From contig NC_039358.1 of NCBI RefSeq assembly GCF_003573695.1, forward strand, positions 95,306,881 to 95,370,880: a stretch of DNA of 64,000 nt, written 5' to 3'. Numbering within the stretch: the stretch's first letter is position 1; each line of letters starts with the position of its first letter. Below the pieces are notes generated by a model. The model worked only from the letters and a program-made list of their open reading frames with translations, ran no database searches and was not told the origin of the DNA. The position numbers and the translations under genes are program-made. Shown here piece after piece: positions 15,101 through 26,461 of the stretch. The stretch comes from Papaver somniferum. Lineage: Eukaryota; Streptophyta; Magnoliopsida; Ranunculales; Papaveraceae.

Positions 15101-17219
15101 GCAGTCACCCAGATATCATATCATACTGCAGTTCCAGAAGTCATACAATGAAACTAGAAAAGTGGGCGTGCTTACGTTGTTGGTATCCATGACACTAACC
15201 CAACTATCATTGAACGTCTTACAAATATGAGCATTTAGGAGAAAGTGACATAATTTCACGGAAGTTAAATAAGAAAATACAGAAGCATTCACCAAAAACA
15301 AGTTTTCTAATTGAGAAGTAATCTGCAGAGACAACTATGAAATGCAACACTTCTAGCATGTATACGAACGAAATTAGGTACGCTACTCACGCTCTACTAC
15401 AAGAAAACCAAGAGTTCCACTTTTGTCTCACCTTTAAAACATGTGAGAATGAGATGTCAGATGTAATACCCTCTAACGATTGCCTTCCTGAAGTACTAGG
15501 GACGTCATCATCAGTAGCATCTTCGGTAGCAGAATGCCTTGCACTTGCAAGACGCATCTCTGCAGCCAGATAGTAAGTAAGAGGAAACACAAAGGACGCA
15601 TATAGTTTATTCTTCTAACTCATTGTTTTATTTGTTATTCATCTTTTATTCTTTTTAAAGAAAGGAAGATACTGGGGATCTGCCCAAGTCACAACAAACG
15701 TCAACTAAGTTTGCATCCACGGAAGCATTAACTAATCACCATGTACCTATCTGCTGAATTTATTAATAAGATTATTGAAAAGGAAACTAGAGAAGATTCT
15801 TCCATTAAATATAAGAGGAGAACATGTTACACATTCATGCAGAAGTTCAATCACATATATTACTAACTCCCTTTCAGAAGGCAAAAGATATTTTAGAGGC
15901 ACAAACCATTGAACCTAAGTTCTTTGATCACCCAGTTTAATGCATCGGTAATTCCGATCGCGGATTCTAGGTTGAAATTTCAGAAATGACACTTGCACCC
16001 CATGTCTCCTTACCCGTCTCGATGTCAGTATCAGGCCCTTCAAAAATTTGATTTTGAAATGAAATAGGAGCAATGCTTTCATAGTTCCCATACTTGCTTT
16101 CATCCTTCACCCAATCAGCTTTGTAGCAATGAACCAATTCATTCAGATGTGGCCACTGCTCCAAGTTTTCATTCAGCTGTTAACAGAAAACATATGTTGA
16201 ATTTAGTAGAGAGAACAGGAACTTTTTTGCTTTTTGATTTTCGATACCTTCAGGTTCAATAACTATATCGGTATACAATGACAGAGGCTGACAGTAAAGC
16301 AAACTTGTAATTAATCTGAGAGAGTGTTACTTGAAGCAGAATTGAGCTGTTTGCACCTATGTATCCTTGCATATGGGTCGGCATATTGTTCTATGCGTCA
16401 GGATATGCATGAAATTGGTCGGTGACTATGTTTCCACATATGGTACGACTATGAGGATGAAGAAAGTTCAGCAAGGTATTTGTGTGTATACAAGCGATTG
16501 ACTCGTAAGTTATGAAGATGAATACCAAGGTTGTTCTTGCATGTGTTTATGATCACGTGATTCGTACAAGTGTGTTTTGGACATATTTTATTGATTAGCA
16601 TGAAGGGCTTGCGCAGATACATGTTTATCAAATTTAATTGATACATACACAAACAGTTTTGATTCCCAGAAGTAGATCTTGGTAGTTGTTTTCTGTAAAT
16701 GTGAATGTAAAATACATACTAACTAATCTGCATAAGTCATAGATATTGAAATTGAGTTATCCATCTTCTCTCTTTTGTTGCCCATGTACCTTTATAACAG
16801 GCTTAATTTTCAGTCAGTAGGAATTAGCTTTTAAGACAGGTTCTGTGTAGGCCACGAAGTTAACTACCATATTTGTGTGTGTGTTTCAAGGTCTCGGAGG
16901 CAGAACACGAAAAGTAAAACGTCAATTGTCAACACAGAGATCACCAATCCCAAATACTGAGTTATTTACTTGACAGCATTTCCTTAAAGTCTCTGAGATG
17001 AATGAAATATTAAACCTTCGGTGACAATAAACAAGGGTGATCAAGAGTGCTGCCAAATTTATAATCACGCTAAAAAACCAAATTCTTGAACTAAAGGCTG
17101 AACCATTCGATTACAGTTGATAATAAATTTACCAGTGGATCCAACTCCAAATTCCCAAGAAGAGAATGCCGTGGGAGTTTTCTAAAGCGCTGTCCATTAG
17201 ATGATAATTCGTCCATCAT
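150..17219 (-). CDS. SPK1: SPIKE1-like DOCK-family ROP guanine nucleotide exchange factor, 5' part (27 exons)
   Basis: SPIKE1 activates plant ROP GTPases and links them to WAVE/ARP2-3 actin control, cell shape and ER exit sites (family knowledge). Coding exons from 5' to 3' are 17219-17133, 16176-16014, 15559-15432, 14670-14561, 14423-14368, 13485-13388, 13242-13105, 12175-11861, 11575-11297, 10836-10669, 10583-10392, 10136-10093, 9369-9300, 8992-8831, 8455-8348, 8217-8180, 6392-6248, 5637-5511, 5362-5169, 4517-4387, 3855-3780, 3626-3516, 2335-2153, 1638-1495, 1160-987, 907-560 and 482-150. All phases fit and give 1,374 codons without a stop. Motifs recalled from Arabidopsis SPK1 are conserved in order: EQWPHLNELV, FEGPDTD, LTEREKQKL, PYRESFSWA, KLEAPKP, EYDRHTL, NMLLHLIG, YPGLSTVWGSLARSK, HERCKKGLSLAKR, SLYMDKFSGVCQ and GATLMARENDR. 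The ATG at 17219 is chosen because it directly follows an acceptor AG and opens the RFRKLPR-like N terminus. The catalytic DHR2 region lies off the left edge. The gene looks functional. Confidence 0.95.
2882..3000 (+). mobile_element. SINE-like fragment with tRNA-type A and B boxes
   Basis: Within the intron between exons 23 and 22 of SPK1, the plus strand shows an A-box-like AGCTGAGTTGGTC at about 2891-2903 and a B-box-like GGTTTGAATCA at about 2935-2945. The spacing of about 40 bp is right for a pol III promoter derived from a tRNA. It does not fold into a complete tRNA that I can see, so a tRNA-derived SINE head is the better reading. The 3' end is not defined. Confidence 0.5.
6508..7700. 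repeat. 427-bp tandem duplication in an SPK1 intron
   Basis: Copy 1 is 6508-6934 and copy 2 is 6935-7700, which is 427 bp once a 339-bp interruption (insert plus repeated target) is removed. The copies differ by only a few bases and both contain a GA-rich run (about 6721-6743 and 7486-7509). The duplication lies in the largest coding-region intron (6393-8179) and does not touch an exon. Its length and high identity suggest a fairly recent local duplication. Confidence 0.9.
7072..7401. mobile_element. 330-bp insertion with 9-bp target repeats (MITE-like)
   Basis: The insert interrupts copy 2 of the intronic duplication. It is flanked by TTTAAACAA at 7063-7071 and 7402-7410, while copy 1 has a single TTTAAACAA, so the empty site is preserved next door. 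The body carries a near-palindrome around GGATGAAAC/GTTTCATCC and the phrase gggtgaaatgg/ccatttcaccc in opposite orientation near its two ends. A 9-bp target duplication is typical of Mutator-like elements, but no long terminal inverted repeat is obvious. Confidence 0.75.
10093..10836 (-). other. SPK1: DHR1 (C2-like) domain-coding exons of SPK1
   Basis: Exons 10 to 12 encode about residues 459-592. They hold the DHR1 signature stretches IYPLTVSLGRKRN, FIRVELKKDD, HTQVAVGVRV and LLFTFFHVDL. In DOCK proteins DHR1 is a C2-like phospholipid-binding domain that brings the exchange factor to membranes (family knowledge). The region joins without frame change to the helical central part encoded by exons 13-27. 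The assignment rests on similarity to DOCK proteins recalled from memory, not on a search. Confidence 0.8.
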
Positions 17220-17323
17220 CTGCAACTAAAATCCAACCCAGAAAAATGAGTACTACATATGAGCATTATTCGTGAGAAATAAGCAGAACTTAACGTTTAC
17301 ACCCACAAATTGCTACAATGACA

Positions 17324-17366
<43 letters not shown>

Positions 17367-19643
17367 GCTACAATAATGCAGCAATGCTGGATGTCACTCT
17401 TTCGCAAACATACAGTTTTGGGACTTTAGTGCAGTACAAATAGTTTAAAGGAAAGAGGCATCATTTTACTAATACCAAAAGCAACGAAGCGCAAAGGTAA
17501 TAAGAAGAAGAATCTGAATAAACTGAGGTGTGATATAACCCATATGTTATGCCAACCAAGTATGGAAAATGCATGGAAGATTCTATACCTCTTTCCTTTC
17601 AAGAGTCGAAGACCGTGTCGTTTTCTTGCTGTTTATTTTTGTGGTTACTTTTGCTTACATGTTACGAACATTCTCTAGTGATATTTCATATAACGGTGCC
17701 CATCCCATGAAGTGTCCTGATCTTAACTTGATTATGTTTCGCTCATATTTCAAAAAATACAGCGAAAATGCATAACTTCGCAGCATTTGAGTTTCAAAAA
17801 ATGTTACCTAAAATCTTTAACTTAGATAAAGTTTTCATACGAAAGGTAGGCAATGAACTGCTGTTAACTTCTAATTTGTACTGTTAAAGCAAGAGACCAA
17901 AAATATCCCATGTGAAAATTTCTGTGTTCATAGAGTTTGAAGGAGTCTCGTGAAACTCATATCTACCAGAGAACGTACTAATCAGAAGATTGGATCACTT
18001 AATATAATCACAAGAAACATAGAAACCAAAACTTCAGATTATTATTGCCATTCGATCCAGTTATTATGCATTCACTGCAATGAAAGTTACATTAGAGACT
18101 ATTTGATACATAGGTTTTTTGAATACTATATACAGTTTGTAGAGCTAGAGCTTGAAGTTCCTGAATAGTTACTTTCTTCTCAGTATGTCCTTATACACTG
18201 TTCACTCACCTTCCCTTGATACAATGGCAATCACTAAATTCATTATTTGGCCAAAAAACAAAATGCTGCTGAAATGACAGTAGAAAATAGAATAATCGTT
18301 TCTGAAATAGAACATAAAAAACTCTATTTTATCCACATTATTAATCCCTAGAAACCCACCAGACCAACCTTGTAAACTAACAACATGCAAGCTGGTTAGA
18401 GAAGTGCTTCATTAGGAGTCGTTCAACTACTTTCCCCTACTCCGGAAAAAAGATGCAGACCTAAAATACTTCAATAATAACTTAATGTCACTCAAAAATA
18501 AACGAACCTCATATAATTCTCTTTCTTTTACTAGTTTCTTAATAAGATCCAGTCAATTTAATCTCCAATGATAGTGATTAAAATACAATGTAACAACAGT
18601 GAAATCAGAACAAAAAGAACACAAATTCACAGCATAACAGTTAAGAACACGGAAAAAGGGAAGAAGAAAATGAAATCTATAACTCCAACAATAAAAAGAG
18701 GACGAACCTTTTGGTGTCAGGAAAGAAGAGTTGGTTCGTTTAGGGCATAAAAACAAAGCAGATCGAAAATGAAACCCTAGAAACCATCATTCGGAGTGAA
18801 ATAACTCAAACCTAAAAACATCACTTAAGTCTCACTCATAACCACCCTTTTTTTGAGTTACAGAAGTGGAAATGAGGTTGGGAGTAAATGGAATGATTTA
18901 AGTTAAAGATTGGTGCAAAAAGCAGCACTGTTACTACTACTGCACTGATGATGATGATGATGATAAAAAGAGGAAGATGAGAAAAGGGTATTAGTTGAGC
19001 ATTATACTTGGAGAGAAAGGAAAACTAGAATTGGATGGATATATTTTATTTTTCTTCAATCCTACTACTACTACTAGAAGTGAGTGGATTGAGCTGTAAT
19101 CCCTTGTAACTCCAGCAAAATCTCAGTTCCCTAAACGCACTCTCTCTCTACCCGAAAATAAAGCGAGTTGTTTTAGGGGTGTAAATGTGTTTTTTTTGTT
19201 TTCTTTTTACAAAACTAGTCATAAAAAACCAAGGTGATCAAACTTGTGGTACAAAAATCTCATTCAAATGTTGGGATCCATTAAAACTCCATCGTAAACA
19301 AAATTGATACAAAAATCTCAAATTTTTAAAAATTGATTCAAAAACTCCAATTTTAAATGTTGGTTTCATCAAATTTTATTTCATTTAAATTTGAGGGTTT
19401 TGTGTTAATTTTGTTTTGATGGGGTTTTTGTGTTACTTTTGTTTTGATGGGTTTTTTGTGGAAGGATGGTGACACCTCTGGGGTTATAACTCGCGGACCG
19501 TTCTTTTTTATGGTTCTTTTAAACTTAATTACCAAATACCCCTTCCGAAGTCATTTTCATACGGTACGGTACCGATAATCATATCCGAAAGTGCCCGATT
19601 GGATGTGATTGATTCCTGTGAAAGACAAATATCCAAAGAGATA
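17220..19643 (-). promoter_or_regulatory. SPK1: SPK1 5' leader, leader intron and promoter region
   Basis: The start codon sits immediately after a GCAG acceptor, so a leader intron is likely. A possible donor is at 18707-18706 (AAAAG then GTTCG on the minus strand), which would give a leader exon of about 18708-19140. That stretch is CT-rich on the minus strand, with a CTCTCTCT-like run near 19140-19150 and ATC/CTA triplet repeats at about 18947-18963 and 19062-19076. This is typical of plant leaders. From about 19160 to 19643 the DNA is AT-rich, and I see no clear TATA box or other gene. The extent and the transcription start are inferred. Confidence 0.45.
17325..17365. repeat. Poly(A) tract of 41 bp in the SPK1 leader intron
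   Basis: A pure A run is flanked by the 8-bp direct repeat GCTACAAT (about 17312-17319 and 17367-17374). This arrangement suggests either a tiny 3'-truncated retroposition with its target duplication or slippage growth of a homopolymer. The length may be affected by assembly. Confidence 0.8.
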
Positions 19644-20011
19644 CTCCCTCCGTCCCTAATAAAATGACCTAGTTGTAATTTGCACAAATTTTAAGGCAAG
19701 GAGGAAAGTTGAGTATATTTAACTATTTTTTACAATTATATCTTTATGGGCAATAATTAGTAAAATTTAGAAACGATTTATCTCTTAAACTATACCACGG
19801 TTTTTTATAAACTTTATACCGTTGAAAAGCATTTTAAAACACATACGCAACGAATATAAACATGACTATCAAATTATACATATTTCTTATAGAAAAAAAT
19901 AATCAATTAAAAGGATAGTTTTAGAAATATCCCTTGATTAGCGAAATAGGTCATCCATTTATGGGACAAAGTTTAAAACCAAGTAGGTCATCTTATTAGG
20001 GACGGAGGGAG
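19644..20011. mobile_element. Stowaway-like MITE
   Basis: The left end starts CTCCCTCCGTCCC and the right end is its inverted copy (GGGACGGAGGGAG). Similarity continues inward through the phrase TAATAAAATGACCTA, giving inverted repeats of about 28 bp. TA flanks both ends (19642-19643 and 20012-20013). These are the hallmarks of Stowaway (Tc1/mariner-derived) elements. It has no coding capacity at 368 bp. It is the first transposon upstream of SPK1, and the copia element sits directly against its right side. Confidence 0.9.
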
Positions 20012-20019
20012 TATATAAA

Positions 20020-20192
20020 TAGTGCGACACGAGGAAAGAAATAGAGAAAGTAGAGAGAAAAGAAGAATTCTTATTAATGTGTGTAGAAAAGGGAGTATAC
20101 AACCTCTATTTATATAGGCTAGACACAAGGGCATCCCGGTAATAAACGGGATTTACCCTAGATGTTATTAACATAAATAAACGTTTATACCA
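20020..20192 (-). repeat. Copia 3' LTR
   Basis: It matches 43979-44153 over its full length. The inner end reads TGGTATAAACG on the minus strand, directly after the polypurine tract. The outer terminal dinucleotide expected from the other LTR is not preserved here. Confidence 0.9.
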
Positions 20193-20419
20193 CTCCCCCT
20201 GATGACCACTGTGTCTAAGTCACAAAAATATATCAGGAAAATCAATAGAGAAAAAACCTGAAATGTGTGAGACTCAGAACAGTGTTGGACACGCATATGC
20301 TGCCTCATTAAAACCTTGACAAGTAAACCCAGTGGGACAAACCTTGACGAAGGAAAGAGTACAGCGCGTTTAAGTCCTAATGTTGCTCCCCCTGATGGAT
20401 ACTTCAGCGAAATCTTGGC

Positions 20420-23323
20420 CTACAAATCTTTAAGTCGACGCATTCCAATCTTGTGAACTAATTTCTTGAATGTAGAAGTTGGTAACGCCTTAGTGAAGAG
20501 GTCTGCTAGATTGTGATTTGAACATACTTGTTGGATATCAATTTCACCATCATTTTGTAGATCATGTGAGGAGAAGAACTTCGGACTGATGTGCTTTATT
20601 CGATCACCTTTGATGAATCCTTCCTTTAGTTGTGCAATACGAGCAGTATTGTCTTCGTATAATATTGTTGGTGAATCTTTAGTTGAAGGAAGTCCACATG
20701 ATTCTTGAATATGATGTATTGCTGACCTTAACCAGACGCTCTCACGGCTTGCTTCATGGATTGCTATTAGAACAAGTCTTATGGTGGAATCCAAACTATT
20801 CCAAGTGTGGAAAAACCATGGAATGTCAAGTCTAGTGGCTTCCAAGTTGGGGTCTTCCACAGAAAATCCAAGCAAGGTTTCACGATTTCGTGGAAGGGTT
20901 TGTGAAATCCATCTGAACGCCAATAAGAATAACGTTAAACGTTAATAAGAATACCGCTAAAAAAACGCCATTAAGAATTGTGTGTGTTTTTTTATCCGTA
21001 GATTTAAAATGAGTTGTTGAAATCTAACGGCTGAGAAAAAAGCTCCATTCTTAATAGCATTTTTTTAGCTCCATTCTTAATTGCGTTTTTTTAGATCCAT
21101 TAAGAATAGCGTTTCTACTATTCAACCATTACACTTGCGCTTCCATCCACAGTTCCAAGTGCTGAGGTGGCGTGGAAGATGGATGGATTCCACCATAAGA
21201 CTTGCTCTAGTTCATAATGATTTGTAGATGTAGCTGAAATTGTTTGCTTCACTGACCGCCAAGATATAATTGTATCCCCATAAGTAAACAAATACCCAGT
21301 TTGTGATCGTCATTTGTGTGGATCTGAAAGATAATCTGCATCTATGTACCCAATTAGTTTTGATTTAGATTTATAAGCCTAAATCAATAGTGCCACGAAG
21401 ATAACGTAATAAGTGCTTGATTCCATTCCAATGTCTTCGAGTTGGAGCAGAGCTGTATCTAGCTAACAGATTAACTGAAATGCAATATCTGGCCTTGTGC
21501 AATTTGCAAGATACATAAGAGCACCAATTGCACTTAGATATGCAACTTCGGGCCAAGAAGTTTTTCACCATCTTCTTTAGGTCGAAATGGGTCTTTATTC
21601 ACGTCAAGTGATCTCACAACCATAGGGGGACTCAGTGGATGTGCTTTGTCCATATAAAATCGTTTTAAGATTTTTTCTGTGTAAGTAGATTGATGGAAAA
21701 ATATCCCATTTGAGACATGCCCAATTTTTAAACCAAAACAATACTTATTTTTACCAAGATCTTTCATCTCAAATTTCTTCTGCAAGTAAGCAGCAGTTTC
21801 ACTGAGTTCTTTTATAGTTCCAAAAATTTTAGATCATCAATGTATACTGCAATAATAGCAAACCCAGAATTGGATTTTTTTAATGAAAACAATGGACAAA
21901 TAGCATTATTAGTATATCCCTCTTTCAGTAAATATTCACTAAGGCGATTATAGCACATTCTTCCAGATTGCTTTAGTCCATATAAAGCTCTTTGAAGTTT
22001 TATTGAGTATACACTATGATCTTTGGACTTGTCTGCTTCAGGCATATGAAATCCCTCGGTAAGTTTCATATAAATGTCACTATCAAGTGACCCATAAAGA
22101 TAAGTTGTAACTACATCTATAAGACGCATTTCAAGCTTCTATGAAGCTTCCAAACTAATAAGAAACCGAAATGTGGTGGCATCCATCACTAGAGAATAAG
22201 TTTCTTGATAATCAATACCTGGTCTTTGTGAAAAACCTTGTGCAACGAGTCGAGCTTTATATCTCACAATTTCATTTTTCTCGTTACGTTTTCGTACGAA
22301 TACCCATTTGTATCCCACAACTTTTACATTTTCAGGAGTTACAACAACAGGACCAAGGACTCCACGTTTTACTAATGAGTTGTACTCTGCTTGGATTGCA
22401 ACCTCCCACTTAGGCCAATCTTTTCTACGACGACATTCTTTGATAGATTATGGTTCAGGATCATCAATATTTTCAATGACATCCAAATCAACTGTAAAAG
22501 CAAATTTACTATCAGGAATAATTATATTCTTATCCCAGTTTTGTCTTGTACCAACATAGTTTATAGAGATCTCATTGTTTTGAGGTTCATGTGCCTCTTC
22601 AGGTGCAACTTGTGTATCAGTATTTGATTGCTCAATCAATGTTTCAGAGAGAATGGCTTTTCCGGAATGCCAACTATTGATCTCTTTCTTCGCGGAACTA
22701 AATCCTTTGCACCAAGAGGTCTTCCACGCTTTAAGTATATCGTTGAATGATTATCATGATGTCCTTCTGGGATACTTACTCTCGCAGGAGTATTTGCAGC
22801 AGGTATATGTGATTTTGTTACCTTACTTGTATCAGTAGGTTTGCAATATTTTGTAACTGTATGATTCTTTGAACCTCAAGTTCACATTGTTTTGTACGAG
22901 GATCAAAGTGTGCTAGTGATGGTGTATTCCATGAAATTTCACGGCGTTCCTCAAGTTTTGGCTTATCCCCCCCTAACGACGGGAAATTTGATTCGTCAAA
23001 TTGGAAATCAGCAAATCTTTCTTTTAAAACGTCTCCTATTTGAGGTTCTAAATGTCGAATGATAGATGGAGAGTCATAGCCAACATATATGCCGAGTCTA
23101 CGTTGAGGACCCATTTTCGCTCTCTGTGGTGGAGCAATGCGAACATACACAGCACAACTAAAAGTTCGAAGATGAGATATATTTGGTTGATGCCCATATA
23201 CGAGTTGTACAGGTGAGTATTTTTGATAGTTGGTTGGTCTTATACGGACCAATGCTGCAGCATGTAATATTGCATGACCCCATGTTGAAAATGGCAAGTT
23301 AGACCTTAAGATTAATGGTCGGA
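20420..23323 (-). pseudogene. Copia pol, 3' part: integrase end, reverse transcriptase, RNase H
   Basis: Reading the minus strand downward, 23323-22818 gives the rest of the integrase core and C-terminal part (SPVQLVYGHQP, GIYVGYDSPS). About 22450-21530 gives reverse transcriptase with the catalytic motif YIDD (in AVYIDDLKF, near 21840) and ALYGLKQSGR. About 21300-20420 gives RNase H (IHEASRESVWLRS, NLADLFTKALP). The reading frame is broken by stops and frameshifts and by a 436-bp MITE inside RNase H. The left end of the integrase is on the far side of the Athila-like insertion, at 31510. Confidence 0.85.
20770..21205. mobile_element. 436-bp MITE inside copia RNase H
   Basis: The ends are inverted copies of GAGCAAGTCTTATGGTGG (right end, minus strand) and GAACAAGTCTTATGGTGG (left end), with about 24 bp of matching terminal repeat. 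TA flanks both sides (20768-20769 and 21206-21207). Removing the insert rejoins the RNase H reading frame just before IAIHEAS. The interior has repeated short hairpins around the phrase aagaatagcg. The superfamily is not certain; TA suggests Tc1/mariner or an imperfect Harbinger site. Confidence 0.8.
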
Positions 23324-24963
23324 TGATGTGGTTTTTATGTTGTTTGTAAAGTGGTAAGAAAAGTATCTTTCACTCAGACTTGTGAAGATTTTGTTTTTGA
23401 TTCAAATAAAACTAGAAAACTCAATTGAAGTTGTTATCAAGATTATAAAAAGCACCAAGACTCATGATTCAACCATTGACCAATTAAGTGATTCAATCTA
23501 ATCAATATTCATGCAATTCTTTGCGTTTAAAGTGATTCTAATTTATTGCCTCTAGTAGATTTTCGAAGTAACAATTGTAACCATCAAGCATGAAACATCA
23601 AAAGTCTTAAACTAAGCATGCTCCATCAAAACGAATCACAATCATTCAATAAAAATCAATTTTCCAATATTAGTTTCATGCAAATAATCATAAAAGAAAT
23701 TGCAAAAATTAATTAAAATAGAAATATACCACTTTTCATGGAACAATGCCTTCCTCCGCCGCCTCAGCTAAGGGGTTTAGATCCTCATGTTATTCACGTG
23801 CTCAAAATAAGTGTTCATAGCTCAAAAGGGTGAAAGACAAGAGAAAAATAATAAAGCAGTGTGTTTGTAACAAATATAATTGTTACAGAGAACCCTAACA
23901 GAACTGTTACGAACTCTTAATAATTGTTACAAGAATTGTGACAAAAGGTATGGAATTTGAAATTAAAGGCCACGGATCTGCGACTTTCTTTTACTGTTGT
24001 TCAGTATTCTTCTTCCTCCTCTTTTATGCAAGTTGTGAAATCGTCTCTGCAACCTCCTAAACTTCTCTGCAACTACCCCTAGGGTTGTGTGATAACTTCT
24101 GTGACTCGACCCAACCTTTATATAGCCAACAAGTCCCAAAGTACCCCGAGAAATCTTCTTTTCTTTCATCAAAAGTCTCAGACTTTTATTTTTGTTATCT
24201 CGATCTTCTCACGCGTATTTGAGCTATCCAATATTTCCAAACCAGCATAAACCAACTACAGATAGAGCTTTCTTCCTTTAATACTACATGTATCTGCCAA
24301 ATATAGTCAAAGAAAATCTGAAACTTTCTTAACCTCTGTTTCACTTGAAACCGAGAATATATCCCTGTTTTTTCGAATCTGGGACTTATATCTATCTTGT
24401 TTTATCTAAACAGGCTTAAACCAATCCATCTCGACAACCAAATCCGAGAAGAATATGCTGAAATCAAGCCCAGAAGATTACGCAACAAACCGTGAACTCC
24501 ACACCTCTGTTTCCTTCTAACTCCAGTTTTAGCCAATTTGGGTTCAATCAAACGACTATACCAGGCCTGTTTTGGCCTAATAAATAAACCTAATCAATTT
24601 CAGCCTTTTAGTCTCTCTCAAACTCGATCAAATCTCGCCTGAAAATCACATCGCAAAACTGAATTTTGAATTCAGTATTCCCGCCAAAATCTGTCCGATT
24701 CCGTGAAGAAGAAAAGGGGGTGCCCTTAGCGACGTATGTGGTGCGAATAACAATTGTCTTGGGGTGCCCTGGTGGCTCTTATCCAAATTGTGGGTGGCAA
24801 AATAACTTCCTCCGGGTGCCTTTAACAGCTTTTCGAGCTGATTTTTCCAAAAATGTTATTGGCCAAAAATACCTACACACACATAAAACACCATAATAAG
24901 TACAAAATGAGGACTATCAATATATAAAATCGAGACAAAGTAGACACAAAAATGTGTCTATCA
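23324..24963 (-). repeat. 3' LTR of the Athila-like element
   Basis: It is nearly identical to 29849-31509; the first 70 bp differ at two positions. It starts at the polypurine tract (24964-24985 region) in element sense and ends at the target repeat. Confidence 0.92.
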
Positions 24964-26461
24964 AATACCCCCAAACTTATTATTTGCTAGTCCTCGAGCA
25001 AAACTAAAATAGAAAATAAAATCCTAACTCAGTGTCGCAGGCATCGTCGATTGCACTTAGCATGTGCAACAAGCCTTTAAACCCCTAGGTGGCCCTAGTG
25101 GCCGAGTTATAGTCTCGGGAGGGCTTACCAGAGATATACCCACAAAACCTTTACTACAGACCCTAGCTATCTATGCGGAACCTTGAAAGGCACTAAAGAA
25201 TCTCCTTGGTTGGCATACTTATTGACTACAGGAGGAAGTACCCTAATGCGAGATTCCAATTGTTGTACGCGAGTTTGCACCCACATACTAAAATTCATAT
25301 ATAAGTGACAGATCTCTACTCAGATATTCGCACTATGGACATCAATATCCGGAGTCAACAAATCACATGGATAGATTAAGAGATGGATATATAGAAAAAC
25401 ATAGATGGTTTTGATGTTGACTAGGTGAACGATGTTTCTCATATATGTCTGAAGGCCACTGCCAAAATGAACTTATCCTAATGGATAGAGATACTAGTCT
25501 GACTAATATCAACACAACTGGCATATACAAGGGAACCAGTGGTCTATAATCCTAACTCTAGGTCAACACAACTGGCATATACAAGGGTACCAGTGGTCGA
25601 CTTTATTGAATTTATTTCGGTTGGTCGGGTTTCTGGTCTCAATTTCTCTTTTCTTTTTTTTTTTGTCTCAATCACTCTATTTCACCCTATCAGTGGTAAC
25701 AACTTGATTCGTGAGCCCCACCTAATCACTTAGAGAAACATATTTTAAAAAGAAAACAAAATAAAAACAGAAGTGAAAAGGACTCAACGAGATTTGGCGA
25801 AACTGCCATGTTATTTCTAACACCTGAGCTCTGTGCTTTTATGAATAGATTCTTTAGATGTTTCCATCTAATCAGATTGGTTCCTCAACTCCTACAACCA
25901 AGATGCTTCCATCCACTTAGATTAGTTAGTGCCATCCTTAATAAGCATGAATTTCTAGGCTCTGGAGTTTATTTATTACAACTAAAACTAACAAAAAGTT
26001 TCTTCCGCACCCCCAAACTTAAATCTAACATTGTCCTCAATGTTCTAAAGATAAAATTAAAAACATGAACAAGGAGAAACTGTTACCATTTGAAGTAAAA
26101 GAGTTAAGAAAAGATATTACCTTGTCGTGTGAGTATGGGATACCTCCCAAGAAGTGCTAAGTTTAAAGTCTTCAGCCAGACGTTAAATACCACAAATGAC
26201 AAATTACCTTTCAAATCATATATCAATAGTCGAAATAATTGTGGATCAACAAAACCAAATAAAATTGCCACAATTATGAGACAACAACACTGGATTAGAA
26301 AAATGAACATACATAGCACAACCTGATCAAATACTTCTTGCAAGACAACTGCGTTTTTCTGCGGCGTCCACTTGGGCTTCATACGAGTGTCTTGAAAAAT
26401 ATATTCATCCGAACAACGGGTCTCTAATGAATGAATTTCCTCGTGGACAGTATCAGGAGGA
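24964..26461 (-). other. Non-coding 3' region of the Athila-like element
   Basis: No supported gene. It holds a conserved block at about 26131-26184 (gggaggtatcccat in element sense), the 16-bp inverted repeat ACATTGAGGACAATGT at 26028-26043 followed by a G-rich polypurine stretch, and a 54-bp duplication (25509 and 25563). The true polypurine tract is at its low-coordinate end. Confidence 0.7.

Noticed and set aside
22171..22838. Plus-strand frames in the copia region
   Set aside because: They are antisense shadows of the copia integrase end and reverse transcriptase.
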